A stretch of 64,000 nucleotides of DNA. Source: Plasmopara viticola. Its lineage: Eukaryota > Oomycota > Peronosporomycetes > Peronosporales > Peronosporaceae. The stretch is taken from positions 186,001-250,000 of the forward strand of contig MBPM02000082.1 in NCBI GenBank assembly GCA_001695595.3, written 5' to 3'. Positions 1-10,439 of this stretch are shown one piece after another. Made by a program: the position numbers and the translations under genes. The notes beneath the pieces are model-generated. The model did not search any database. It was not told the DNA's origin and saw nothing but the letters and a program-made list of their open reading frames with translations. Position 1 is the first letter of the stretch. Every line of letters starts with the position of its first letter.

Positions 1-985
1 TGTATGTACGGACTCTCTCAAATAATAATAAACATAAAGTCATTTGGCATTTGTGCCAAATGACTTTTCTATCATTTGAGAGAGGCTTGGAGGAGAGACT
101 CAAGCAACAAAGCGTGTTCTATTGAGCAGCACTCGTACGGTTATCTTACTAACGTACGATAGGTGTATACATAGAGATTAACTTCGGCTTTGGTGATGAG
201 TGACCGCTCTTTGTTCATCAAGATTTTTTTTAAGGGACAAATGAAAAAATACACCTTTTGCCAAGTTATATGGATGAAATACTCCAAAGAGCAAAAAAGT
301 ATACCTAGCAATAATTTTTTTTTGCAACAACGGCAAAATACACATGAATAAAAATATAAAATAGAGAATTTATACCTTTGAATAGTAATTTTACTGCATA
401 CAGTTTCGAAGAGAATGTTAAGATGCAATGCAAACAGAGAGATGGCGCGGGTTCAAATTCACTTGTTACAAAGTGTTTCGATGTTGCTGAACAGACCAAA
501 CAATGCGGTGTGTTAACGTCTTATGTTGCCAGTTGCATCCCTTAAATGTTGAGAATGTGGAAACAATATGAGTTTGTCCAAGATTAATTACATCGTTTGC
601 TGTGTCGGTTCGAATTAGAACAAACAAGCCAATGGAGTATGCTGCTGAGGTGAACAGTACCAGTGGTACCTACACGTGCGGTTATGTGGAGGATTTGAAT
701 GCTGCATGTCGACACCACAAAGCAGCACGTGCAGAATCGTTATTTGGGGATATGTGATCAACCAAAACGTTTCTACTTGCCTATGATGAAGCACTCGTAG
801 ACCATTTGTGACAAAAAGTGAGCTGGGAAAGAGAAACGGTTGACTTAGAAAGGAGCGAATCATATCACAGCATGCTACATTAGAATTTGACGCGCCAAAA
901 GGTGGTTATCAATGCGGCAGCTGTGACCAAGTGGGACACAACAAGCGTCGATGCACCAGCAATGCGCAGCATAAAAGTAAAAAAA
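1..985 (+). mobile_element. Decayed MULE-like transposase remnant, SWIM and zinc-knuckle region (copy 1)
   Basis: No intact reading frame remains, but pieces of a Mutator-like transposase C-terminus are readable. Around 630-760 a SWIM-type finger (CxC, then CRHH) is visible, and at about 913-957 a complete CCHC zinc knuckle (C-x2-C-x4-H-x4-C, CGSCDQVGHNKRRC). The same sequence recurs at 6285-7285 on this strand and about 62.44-63.0 kb on the other. The remnant is cut at its 3' side by the inverted-repeat element beginning at 1014. Its 5' part (about 150-540) is A/T-rich with stops in all frames. MULE assignment rests on the SWIM plus zinc-knuckle order, which is known for that family; the N-terminal catalytic part is not seen. 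Confidence 0.6.
13..84. repeat. Nested perfect hairpin, copy 1
   Basis: An inner 14-bp perfect stem (36-49 with 54-67, loop TTTG) lies inside an outer 11-bp perfect stem (13-23 with 74-84, CTCTCTCAAAT / ATTTGAGAGAG). A diverged second copy at 6288-6360 keeps the fold through paired changes. It sits at the 5' edge of the SWIM-type MULE remnant. Confidence 0.8.
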
Positions 986-1260
986 ATTTCGTGAGTAAGG
1001 TGTATTTTTTTAAGGGAGCCGTTAAACTGCCTGTACCTTTTTGGTAAACTGCCAATACCCCTTGATTTTAGCCAATGAGATTAAACTAAATCACCAATGG
1101 GAGCAATTTATCTCTGTAATGAACACAGTGTTTTCTCAGCCAATAAAAAGAGAAAGCAATACCCATCCGGTACCCCTTTTTCGTAAACTGCCGGTTCCCC
1201 CTGTTTTTAGCCAATGAAAAAAGGAGCAAATTCGTCTATGAGAGCAATATTTTTCTGTCA

Positions 1261-1437
1261 ATGAAAGCAACAATCAACAAGTTATCGAAATGCGCCTTCC
1301 TTTACGTCGTCTTTCTGGGTGTTGCTACTGCTGAGTGTGAGCTGCGCTTGCGGAGAGGAACACCATCGTCACATGAACAATTGAGCGGTGATTGTAAGCA
1401 AGGCATCTGTAGTATGGCTCCATGCCTTGTAAAATAA
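1261..1437 (+). CDS. Small secreted cysteine-containing protein candidate (58 aa)
   Basis: Not recognised as a known family. The ATG-to-TAA frame encodes 58 residues. Residues 1-10 are basic/polar, residues 11-24 form a hydrophobic segment (CAFLYVVFLGVATA) ending in an A-x-A type cleavage site, and the mature part has four cysteines (26, 45, 50, 55) and an arginine-rich stretch LRLRRG. It is not an RxLR motif. It lies just inside the left arm of the inverted-repeat element, so it may be captured cargo, the first exon of something longer, or a chance frame. No intron or downstream exon was recognised. The signal-peptide shape is the only positive evidence. Confidence 0.4.
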   Translation: MKATINKLSKCAFLYVVFLGVATAECELRLRRGTPSSHEQLSGDCKQGICSMAPCLVK

Positions 1438-1739
1438 TGTGCGTCATTTGCTGTAGGTCGACACGTCTCGCTTTTGGCGTAATTACAGACACATTGCGAA
1501 TGCGTTATCATACTACCACTCAGTCAAGCGCCTTGGGATCCCAGACAGCCAGGAAAGACAATGTTGAAAGGCAATTTGTCATACCTTGCTTATTGACAAT
1601 GCGACGCTACTGTTGTAGATCATCTTGATGCTGGTGGGCCAAATGCCGTGCAATCCTCGCAATTGCTCTCCTGGAAAACTGTTTTACAGTCGAAGCCAAA
1701 ATTAAATCTGTATGTGTTTATCCTGCATCACGCTAGCTT

Positions 1740-2045
1740 TGTATGCACCTGCTGATTCGATTTGGTGTCCAAAGCAGCTATGAAATAAACGCCGAGGTCG
1801 CTTATCGCGGCTTCAAACGCTCGGTGGCCAACTTCATTACAGTCCTTACGGGTGCGTCAAGTAGATATTCAGTGTAACCTATTCTAATCGAACGATCGGG
1901 ACGGAATGAACCAGATGTAAACAGCAAACACAAAGCTCATAACCTTGGGCACGCGCGTGCATGAGAACCGCCGACTTTGCCTCTTCCAGAGTGCTGTACG
2001 AGAGCTCTCTTGGGGGTTGCAAAGTGTTCATTGCGAGAAGAAGAG
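1740..2045 (-). pseudogene. MULE transposase N-terminal (FAR1-like) fragment
   Basis: On the minus strand just inside the right inverted arm a frame reads STLEEAKSAVLMHARAQGYE, followed after a frameshift by RSIRIGYTEYLLDAP. The same type of segment (ATLEQAKTTFQLQARASGYK) occurs at about 63.75 kb. It resembles the FAR1/WRKY-GCM1-like N-terminal domain of Mutator-type transposases. Stops and frameshifts follow and no catalytic domain is present. Confidence 0.55.
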
Positions 2046-2329
2046 TGCGAGAAGAGTGATATTGAGAAGAGTAATGTTGAAAAGAGTGATATTGAGTAGG
2101 ATTTATTTCTAAAAAAACCAGGCAGTTGACAAAAAGGGGTACCGGATAGGTATTGCTTTAGCTTTTATTGGTTAAAAAACACTGTGTTCATTAACAGACA
2201 TGAACTGCTCCCATTGGTGGATTTAGTTTAATTTCATTGGCTTAAATTAAAGAGTACCGGCAGCTTACCAAAAGGGTACCGGCAGTTGAGTGGTTCCCTA
2301 TATATTGTATGGGTATATTTTTTTAATCG

Positions 2330-5300
2330 AGGGAGTTTTTTTAATAAAAAATGCTATGCAGCAATTTATGGCCTCTACCAAATAAAGCCCTATAACGATC
2401 CATTTTCGAAAGTACTTACAGAGGTTTTGAAGGGCCGCAAAGATCTAATCTTGAACCTTGATCGAATTATTATCGTAGGAATTCTGCCGCTATTGTTTGG
2501 ATCAACGCGAAGAGCGTGGAGAAGACTTCTGATTCAATCCCAGTACGTCCACGTACCGACGTCTTGTGAGATCCTTACTTTTAGCCAAGCGATTTGCTTA
2601 AGTTTGGAGCAGCAGTACGTAAATTGGAGAAACTGATAGGACTTCGTTCGCCTTGACGCACTCGTACGTTGCGGTGAATCCTATTTTTTGCATAAGTTCA
2701 TTTTTGCGGCATAATAAAAGGCGATTGTCGCTCAAAAATTTGCGCTTTTTCAAAATATGTTCGCCAGACTACCGCTCAGACTAAGAAGACGTCTCATTCC
2801 ACCGTGATGGTGCGTCTTCCAATTTCTCTTGTTCGGTGGTCCACTAGTACCTCAAACTTTGGACGAGGAGTATGACGAGAAGATTCACGTGCGCTCCGGT
2901 ACACACTCTCCCGTTTTTCTAACTGCTTGGTTTGCAAAGAAGCCTGAGGCTAGCAATTATTTCGTCAAATGATTGTCATAAGTAGGGTTTGCGACAAAAA
3001 GGTTTAGGATTCGTATTGACCATTTGAAATCTTTCATTCGAAAAGAGGGAGAAGGCTATGTTTAACAGGGGAAAGAAACTGACCTAAGGTGCTCTTGTTA
3101 GTAAGGTCTTTATGAGTATAAGGGATAGGAGATATAGGTATGGCCAAAGACGGACATTTTACTATATTCATAAGGTACCAACCTTTGCGGTCAAGAAAGC
3201 CAGGCACCAATGAAAGTCGACGCTCCTTTTGTATTCTTCCAACTTTCTTAAGAAGAGTCTCGATGAGAAATTGAAGAAGCTTCAAGGTGGGTGCTACCTG
3301 GCCGATATAGGCCACCGTGCTGAGCAGTACGACTTTCTGCTTCGCGCGCTGCAAAGGGTTCGAGCCTTAATGAACGTCACTTCGCTAGAAAAGAGCTTTC
3401 GTCCCACCACGACCTTGCGGCAGCTATGCTGTGACTTTTTTCATATTAAACGCAATGCGACAGCTTTACGTTAAAGTGTTAAAAGGTAACCCTAATTGAG
3501 GATCTCTTAGGTCCTTCGCAGTGCTTCCTCCTCACACATCAGTGTGAGTATTTATTTTGTGATCGTGTGGGCATATTTCGGGCGGAAAAGTTAAGCAAAG
3601 GTCAGTATAGTCAGTGCCTGTAAAGCGGCCTCTGAATTAGACCCCAAGCTTTGTTAATAAGAAGGATGCAGGCCTGTTCCGAAAAGGGATGTTTGTCAAT
3701 GATGCGAATTTGACGGTACCCGAATACCTTGATGAAATGTATCTGCGCCAAGCTCATCAACATGTTCAGATATAAAACAACTATAAGTCAGGCAACTATC
3801 TGATTTACAACGAAGGTATACTGACACTTGCCAGGCGCGGGGCGAATCAAGCTCTGTTGAGCGTACGAAAGAAACAGGGCCTTACCTTAAGAGATCCTGG
3901 CTCATTAGCAACAATCGTGCGTGCAAGCTTAGATGCTGCAGCAATCGTTAAATATTTCAGGTCGCGATGAACAAGCCTTCTCTAGTGGGGATCGTCGATC
4001 AAATACGTTGCAATGCAATTGTCGAAGGATACTTGACATATGCTGATGCTCATTACATGATAGTATCAAAGTTCATGGTTACAGGGAAGATGCAAGGAAT
4101 TTAGTTGTAATGCTACTCATGTTCGATAGCGCCAAACGCTGGTTGGTAGGTCTTTGGCGTACACACGAGGCATGACGCTGAAATGCTATGAGCTTTAATC
4201 ATGTGTCATCTGCTTTGCTCATAGTGTAGACTTGCTGAGTCATTGACCGATAGCTAAAGCGCTATTGGTCAATGTACTGAGTCTTGGAATGACAGAAATG
4301 GACACCAATGGTGACGAAAACAAGGTAAGAAGCGATGCTACGTGAGAGCAGCACACAGGAAAGGAAGCAGCGCTATTCTGAAATAGCCCTCGCTGCTTAC
4401 CGTAAGTGGAATATGTGTTCATTAAGCTTCAAGTAGAAGTTATAAGTCGATAGGGCCTTCCCTCAAACTGTTTCGGTCTTAGTAATATACGATCGTGAGC
4501 GCAAGCCTAACGTTTAGGCGGTCAATAATGTCTTCAAGAATGAGAGAAGACGATGCACTTAAATATAGACTCATGGGTGTCGATCAAATACGTTTAACGC
4601 TCGCAGTCTGATGAATTTGTCGTAAGTCGAGCGCTTTCTGGTTGGTCTTACAGCTCGAAACGAGGCATGACGCAGAAATGACATAAATCTATGTTTGGTG
4701 CCATTTGCTATGATCCTCGAGTAGAATCGGTGGATTTTGAGCAGCTTTAGCCAGAAATAGAAACACTTTTGGCGTAGACGATCTATGTATTGAACATATA
4801 ACTGACAGACATGAGCCAATGGTGACGAGTCTAGATGGCTTTGCGGTACGACAGTATGGTATAACCCGGGTGGAGTGGCATATGAAAAATCGGAAAGTCA
4901 TTTTACGAGCCAGCACTTGCTGCGTATCCATGGATTGAAACTTTATACATTGAGCAACCCTGCGTTTGATATTTTTATGAATGGCTACAGATTAGGATAC
5001 TACGAGTAAACTCTAAGCATCCACACGTGAACCGATTGCGAAAGGCTAATAATTGCTGTATGTCATGCGGACATAATCCATCAGAGGCCGAGGCACTTAG
5101 GCTTCTGCCTTTTTGGTGCGTTTTGAATTAGGTTAGGCATGGACGTTTGCATGTCGGTACAATAGTCTCCCACACGACAAGTCTCTTCGGAAGCGTCAAT
5201 CTACTAAGGGGAAGGCAACAGCACAAAACGCTTACTGAACAGCGCGGGACTTCATGTACTGAATTGGGGTGTCTTAAGTAGACGTCAAAGTGTCAAACGA

Positions 5301-6280
5301 TCAGCTTTATCGAAACAAAGAGACCGATTCGGTTTGAAGGCACAACAAACCTCGTTCTTATCCGACAAGCAAAGTTTTCGCCTGGGGTGGACGATATTTC
5401 CATTTCCAAAGTCGGATAAGTCTACAAGCTCAACGGCAGCGCAAAGTGGCAGTTATTCGACCTACAAAAAGCTTAGCTTCTTACTTACGTTCGATTTGAA
5501 GGCACGAAGAAGGCTTTCAGTACACAAAATAGGTTCTTGATCAGAAAAACTCTGTTATACCCGGTAAAGTATTACCCAGACATGGTTTATACCACCCGAA
5601 AAAGGTGAGCGTCATGAATTAACTTTTAGCTGCGAATACCGCGTAGCACGGTAGTAGCATACATCCGAGAAAAAATGTGACCTCATCATCTTAAGCTTCC
5701 GTGCGAACCGCGAGAAAAAAGGACTTCATGCGAGCAAGGCTTTCGTTCCGCACTGACCTTCTGCTGTGGTAAGCTTCATGGCAAATGAAGGCATCGTGAA
5801 CGGTTATAATAAGCTGAATTCGGCCTTGATTTCGTTACGTGTGTGATTTTTAACACAACGTAACGAGATATACAGAACGAGATGTATAATTTACAGCTCA
5901 CTCGACTCAAGTGATGTAAAATAATAGCTTCTCACTTGGAAAAGTACCATTGACCACGGTAAGCACTCCGAGTGTCTTGCTCTGGGAACAGTCGAACGCG
6001 TCTGCGGGCTCCATAAGGCGTATGTACCGAAATAATTTGAGAACAATTCTAGTCATTTTAAGCTCGTATTATTCGTGCGAAATTATAAACTTATTCAATG
6101 ATCGCATTTATGAATATATCATACCTCAAAAAGCTACATTCAAATAGATTGATGTAAAGCTTTGGCGAATGTTTGGCGCTTCAAAATTCGATCAATCGCA
6201 TCGATATCAAACGAAGCAAGACAACGACGATGGCTTAGTGACCTGTTGCAAACCGTCAGTCTCACCAGTGCAAGATGTAT
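2330..6280 (+). repeat. Dispersed degenerate repeat R1, copy A
   Basis: Non-coding in its present state. It matches, with heavy decay, about 18.5-13.1 kb (inverted), 23.3-26.2 kb, 55.8-59.3 kb and 62.2-60.3 kb (inverted). Landmarks include a dead relative of the cysteine-rich secreted gene (about 2420-2760, compare 29513), a segment around 3230-3480, the block at 4571-4819 repeated at 14560-14807, and the block at 5950-6150 repeated inverted at 13193-13384. Some fragments translate for 60-110 residues, but none shows conserved coding across copies. No transposase or polymerase motif was recognised, so the element class is unknown. Confidence 0.7.
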
Positions 6281-6284
6281 GTAC

Positions 6285-7285
6285 GGACTCTCTCATATAA
6301 AAAAAATATACAAAGTCGTTTGGCATTTGTGTCAAACGACTTTTTCATTATCTGAGAGAGCCTTGGAGGAGAGACTTAAGCTACATAGCGTGTTCTATTG
6401 AGCAGCACTCGCACGGTTATCTTACTAATGTACGATGGGTGTATATATAGAGATTAACTTTGGCTTTGGTGAGTCTGACCGCCCTCTGTTCATCAAGACT
6501 TTTTTTAAGGGACAAATGAAAAAATATACCTTTTGCCAAATTAGAACTCCTCCAAAACAGAAAATGATGAAAAAGCAAGAAAGTATACCTAGCAATATTA
6601 TTTTTTGCAACAACGGCAAAAATATACATGAAAAAATTAAAAATAGAAGATTTATACCTATAAATAGTAATTTTACTGCATACAATTTTGAAGAGAATGT
6701 TAAGATGCAATGCGATGGCGCGAGTTCAAATCCACTCATCACAAAGTGGCTCGAAGTTGCTGAACAGACCAAACAATGCGGTGTGTGTACGTCTAATGCT
6801 GCCAGTTGCATCCCTTAAATGTGAAGAATGTGGAAACAACATGAGTTTGTCCAAGTTGAATTACATCGTTTGTTGTGTCGGTTCGAACTAGAACAAACAA
6901 GTGATTGGAGTATGCTGCTGAGGTGAACAATACCAGTGGTACCTGCACGTGCGGTTATGTGAAGGATTCGAATGCTGCATGTCGACACCACATAGCAGCA
7001 CGTGCAGAATTGTTATTTGGGGATATGTGGTCAACCAAAACGTATCTACTTGTCTATGATGAAACACTCGAAGTGAAGCCATTTGTGAAAAAAGTGAACT
7101 GGGAAAGAGTGAGCATCTTCAACCAAATCCGTCCAAAAAAAACGGTTGACTTAGAAAGAAGCGAATCATATCATAGCATGCTACATTAAAAGTTGACGCG
7201 CCAAAATGTGGTTATCGACGCGGCAGCTGTGATCATGTGGGACACAACAAGCGTCGATGCACCAGTAATGCGTAGCATAAAAGTA
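6285..7285 (+). mobile_element. Decayed MULE-like transposase remnant (copy 2)
   Basis: Same element as 1-985. At 6913-7186 a continuous frame contains the SWIM finger CTCGYVKDSNAACRHH. The zinc knuckle follows after a stop at about 7205-7265, but its first cysteine codon is changed to arginine (TGC to CGC relative to copy 1), so only C-x4-H-x4-C is left. A 127-residue open frame at 6435-6818 covers the upstream part, which in copy 1 is broken. It directly precedes the 5' region of the effector at 7511. Confidence 0.6.
6288..6360. repeat. Nested hairpin, copy 2
   Basis: Stem 6312-6325 pairs with 6330-6343 around loop TTTG; the outer arms CTCTCTCATAT and ATCTGAGAGAG pair with one mismatch. 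Compared with copy 1, an A:T pair has become G:C on both sides and one G:C has become G:T, so the stem is preserved. Confidence 0.75.
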
Positions 7286-7478
7286 TTATTTCTTTCGTGA
7301 GTTAGGTATTTTTTAATTTTTTTTATTTCTTACTAGTTTTTCTATTTCGTCATTTAAGTCGAAAAGTTGTGGTTCAAGTTCTGATCAAATTTATGGCACC
7401 AGCTTTGAGGTACCGTATGGCATCCTACTGAGTCGAAACGCAAATGGAGACTAAAAATGCACTCCACTGACACGAGCC

Positions 7479-7497
7479 TTTCATTCTCCATTTGGCC
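7479..7497 (+). promoter_or_regulatory. Oomycete Inr/FPR-like core promoter of effector at 7511
   Basis: TTTCATTCTCCATTTGGCC fits the oomycete initiator (YCAYTYY) plus flanking promoter region (CAWTT-type) and is repeated almost unchanged before every intact effector here. It lies 13 bp before the ATG at 7511 and downstream of the in-frame ATG at 7457, which therefore should not be the start. Confidence 0.6.
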
Positions 7498-7510
7498 AGT
7501 AGGTAATCAA

Positions 7511-8422
7511 ATGCGTCTTTGCACCGTTGCTTCAGCTCTCGTACCAGTGCTCTTCTTCTTTATCGCACGAGCCGACGCTGTGGCGATTGCGACAACGTCC
7601 CCCACACTCTCAGGGCCATTTTCTCCCACTGAAGATCGATCTGGAACCGTCATCCAGCTGGAGCTTGATACGCTCGACGAGACCATTTTGTCGAATTTTT
7701 GGTTTCATGCTTGGGTCAAGTACGTTTATGACTATAATCTGGCGCATCCGGAGAACAAAGTATCGATTATGAGAAAGTTGCACGAGCAATACGGTGATCG
7801 TAAATTGTCGATGATGCTGGCAGTGGCAGCGAGAAAGGAAAGTCCGTTGCTTCGAGCTATCGGCATGAAACTGCAGACTAAGCTCATGTCGTATTGGAAA
7901 GGTCAAAATGTTAGCCCAGGCCAACTCTATAGGATGCTCCAGTCTGACGAGCACAACCCGAGGTTGCTTATCGACCGTGAGTATTATACCTGGAACATGT
8001 ATTTCAGCAACTTCATCCCTGGTAAGTCAATGGACCACTTTGATCAGCTCTACCAGACGTTCGGTGAAAAGGAATTAATTTTGCTACTTATTTCGTCAAC
8101 TCGGTCAAAGAAGACAGAAATATATGCGGGAGTTTTTGAAGATAAATTAGCCGACGAGTGGTTAAGAAAAGACATGACGCCGGAGTTTGTTTTTAAGCAG
8201 CTAATGCTTGACAGAAACCCATATGGTCTTTTTGATCACGCCGAGATTTATGTGTGGTTGCATTATGCGAAAATGTACCAAAAAAAGAAAAGGACGATCG
8301 TCACTCTCAACAAAATGCTCGAGAGGTACTACAGCGACCTCGGGATATATGTGATTATTGCAACAGCTACGACCGACCATGGAAAGGCCTACGCAAGGAT
8401 TTTGGCTAAATCGCGGACGTAG
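7511..8422 (+). CDS. Secreted LWY-domain effector lacking EER (303 aa)
   Basis: Member of the effector family spread over this window; WY/LWY effectors are secreted and act inside host cells, specific target unknown. Residues 1-23 are a signal peptide (hydrophobic core VPVLFFFIA, cleavage near ARADA). The mature N-terminus has TSPTLSG, then jumps from SGTVI to LELDTLDE. Compared with the gene at 11252-12349, about 63 residues holding the DEER motif and the first helices are missing in frame. The LWY units follow, with recognisable NPRLLIDREYYTWNMYFSNF and FDQLYQTFGE. The start at 7511 matches the MRL starts of its relatives and the promoter at 7479; an in-frame ATG at 7457 precedes that promoter. 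It lacks the N-x-T sequon seen in its relatives. It may be functional, or a deletion allele losing translocation-related sequence. Confidence 0.8.
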   Translation: MRLCTVASALVPVLFFFIARADAVAIATTSPTLSGPFSPTEDRSGTVIQLELDTLDETILSNFWFHAWVKYVYDYNLAHPENKVSIMRKLHEQYGDRKLSMMLAVAARKESPLLRAIGMKLQTKLMSYWKGQNVSPGQLYRMLQSDEHNPRLLIDREYYTWNMYFSNFIPGKSMDHFDQLYQTFGEKELILLLISSTRSKKTEIYAGVFEDKLADEWLRKDMTPEFVFKQLMLDRNPYGLFDHAEIYVWLHYAKMYQKKKRTIVTLNKMLERYYSDLGIYVIIATATTDHGKAYARILAKSRT

Positions 8423-8668
8423 GAGTTGCCTCTATCGGCAATTGTATCTGAATCATTGCATTTTTAGCATTGTAAAGCTGAAAGGATTAATAATTTGATA
8501 AATAAAGTGGTTTGACTCGACTCAGGACATAAAAATTAGTCATCTAGGCAATGCCGCACCCGGCCTAAGGTGTAGAAAACAAATCTAATTCAATCTTTTT
8601 GCAGCGCATCAATCCATTCCCCATTGTAAATTACACAATAAAAAGTTGGTCTAGTTGATGTAGTATAC
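8423..8668 (+). other. Conserved effector 3' flank
   Basis: The stop is followed by GGAGTTGCCTCTATCGGCAA and an A/T-rich tail with GCATTGTAAAGCTGAAAGGA. The same tail follows the minus-strand effectors (for example 11175-11250 and 27550-27625) and the fragment at 47836, showing that duplications carried the 3' flank. Confidence 0.6.
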
Positions 8669-9175
8669 ATGGCAATGTCTCGTAGTGGTGACGAAGTGTA
8701 TATAATACAGACAATAGTTAATGTTAAAACTAACATTTGGACGAAGCCATTATGTATTTTGACATGCTATTGGAAGCGTTGCACTGGCATACAGCGCTGC
8801 TCGACCTGGACTAGATTTTACACCGCTAAGTATTCGACTAAATCATTAAGCGGTGCGCCAATCATCACTAAGAAAAGAGGTCAAATAGAGATGAAAGACG
8901 AAAAGAATCATTAGGTGTGACACTGGACTTGATGTACCCGAGAAGAACAAATCCAATTGTAGTTCATGCGGTGAAAGTGGGCATTATTATAGTTAGTGCC
9001 CAAATGGAGCTGTGTTGGTACAGCCCTAATTGCTTAACACTTGACAGCAGTGTATGTTAGTGAGGCTAGAAGTAGGTAGTAATGAACGAACTACAACCTT
9101 GTTGTGTGATTCATTCGTTGTATTCAACACACTGGTCTCACATTTTAGCTGTCTTTAATGTGTAAATTACGGTGG
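8669..9175 (+). mobile_element. Transposon 3' remnant with CCHC knuckle
   Basis: A frame near 8950-9010 reads CSSCGESGHYYS-stop-CP, a CCHC zinc knuckle interrupted by a stop. The following 170 bp, ending in GTGTAAATTACGGTGG, recur at 18440-18745 (inverted, knuckle with its first Cys lost). The terminal part also occurs at 23260-23345 and about 55800-55860, just ahead of R1 copies. It is probably the 3' end of an unidentified transposon linked to R1. Confidence 0.45.
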
Positions 9176-9200
9176 ATCAGAAAGTTTCATCTAATTCTGA

Positions 9201-10310
9201 CTATTCTTCGTTCCAGATACTGCCCGTGAGCTTTTTCACATCCACAAGCATGGCCAAACGCTCGTAATGCACACCAATCTTGTCGCGACGCGACCGTCCT
9301 TCAAAGTTCTGGTGGGCCCTGCCCCAATCGTGCCGTCCACTTCGTCATCGTAATCAGCTTCAAAGCCGCCATCTTTGTCATAAGGAGGCAACACTTCTTG
9401 ATCTGCATCACTGGCAGTATTGCCACTGTTTTCTTCACATTTAAAGATCTCTGCCTTGACGCCTTCCCGGTCAACCCACCGACACGATTTCGAAAAGAAG
9501 TCGACTCTTTCTTTAAAAAAATGACGGAAAAACAGACTGAGCTCGATGTGCATGTCCACAGGCAAGACGAGATCAGACGCGTTCTCCCATTATTTTTTAA
9601 ACATCCCTTTTGGAATTTTCAACCTCGATGGGATCTTTGGATCCTTTAAATTTGACAGATCAGGCTCCTCGCTAAAGAAATCGACCAGACTAGTTGCCTT
9701 CTTGTTCACGCCACCAGTGCTTCCCTTCCGACCACGATCCAACGACTGTACTGGAAGCTCTGCCTTCATACCTATGGCCTCTTCATCAACTTCTAGAGCG
9801 TCTTTATCGGCCTCTGTCTCAACTCGTTGCTTCATTTGAACTTTCCGCACGGTCCGAAACTTCCAGTGCCCAGGACCCGAAGCACTTTAACGTCAGAATA
9901 CGAGAAATTATTCTTCCCGTCCGTCGCCACTCTTTTCGTCTGCCAACGCTGCAGATTTGAGCATAGCCGACTCAATCATTTGCCAGAAAAGGTGATTCTC
10001 GTAATTCTCCAGCATGTTTTCGTTTACGTTGGCACGGAATAAGTCAGCAGCTCTTGACGTCAGGGACTTCCTTTTCGAGAGCATGAAGATTCCCGTCCGT
10101 GCCATCGTCGATTTGCACTCCATCTTCATCGTCCTTTTTAACCAAGTCTTCCATATTCTTGTCTTTTCCCATAATCATATTGTCAACTTAAGTCTCTTCC
10201 TCAACAACTTTGTCGCCATCTTTAAGAGAGTCATTACCATTTTCATCGGCATCATCCTCGACATTGTCATTGTCAACATCAAAGTCTATTGAAAGTTTTT
10301 TTCACACGAT
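9201..10310 (-). pseudogene. Condensin subunit CAP-H (barren) C-terminal half, broken
   Basis: CAP-H is the kleisin of the condensin complex. Read on the minus strand in several frames, the pieces come in the right order: an acidic stretch after FSIDFDVDNDN near 10290; NVNENMLENYENHLF near 10010; LKIPKGMFKK ending at 9590; NASDLVLPVDMHIEL (compare the family's LPxD block) near 9550; the acidic EADYDDEVDG near 9340; and the C-terminal YERLAMLVDVKKLTGSIW near 9210, matching the family's YAKTAKKxDxKKLK end. Frameshifts and stops separate the pieces, so it cannot make the protein. The N-terminal half is absent. It lies between two effectors and was probably carried in by duplication or transposition. 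Confidence 0.7.
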
Positions 10311-10439
10311 CACTACTTGCCGCTGTCCCAGTCGCTGTTTACGCATTGACAAGGAAAATTCAGTCCACGAGCCATATGGTACCTCTCCATAAACGCTGTG
10401 AGTGCCGAAACGACTTTAACTTGGCTTTAAAATATGATC

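Larger units (their letters stand above)
1014..2315. mobile_element. Non-autonomous element with about 190-bp terminal inverted repeats
   Basis: The sequence at about 1014-1205 is repeated in inverted orientation at about 2115-2298; both arms carry motifs such as GCCAATGA, CACAGTGTT and GGTACCCC. Outside the arms the 11-bp string TATTTTTTTAA occurs at 1003-1013 and at 2316-2326, a plausible target-site duplication, although it is low-complexity and leaves about 17 bp unexplained beyond the right arm. The interior carries a broken transposase N-terminus on the minus strand and a small plus-strand ORF. Size, long inverted arms and cargo fit a deleted MULE. The element is inserted in the SWIM-type remnant (copy 1). 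Confidence 0.65.

Noticed and set aside
1333..1365. RLRR in the 58-residue ORF as an RxLR motif
   Set aside because: The order is R-L-R-R, not R-x-L-R, and there is no EER or WY sequence after it.
2286..2636. 116-residue open frame near 2.3 kb
   Set aside because: It spans an element boundary and a dead copy of the cysteine-rich gene; other R1 copies have stops in this frame.
6435..6818. 127-residue open frame as an independent gene
   Set aside because: It is part of the SWIM-type MULE remnant; the parallel stretch in copy 1 is broken and no separate signals are present.
7457..7510. In-frame upstream ATG extending the effector N-terminus (similar extensions to 40891 and 44431)
   Set aside because: The Inr-like promoter lies downstream of these ATGs, the extensions are not followed directly by a signal peptide, and the paralogues start at MRL.
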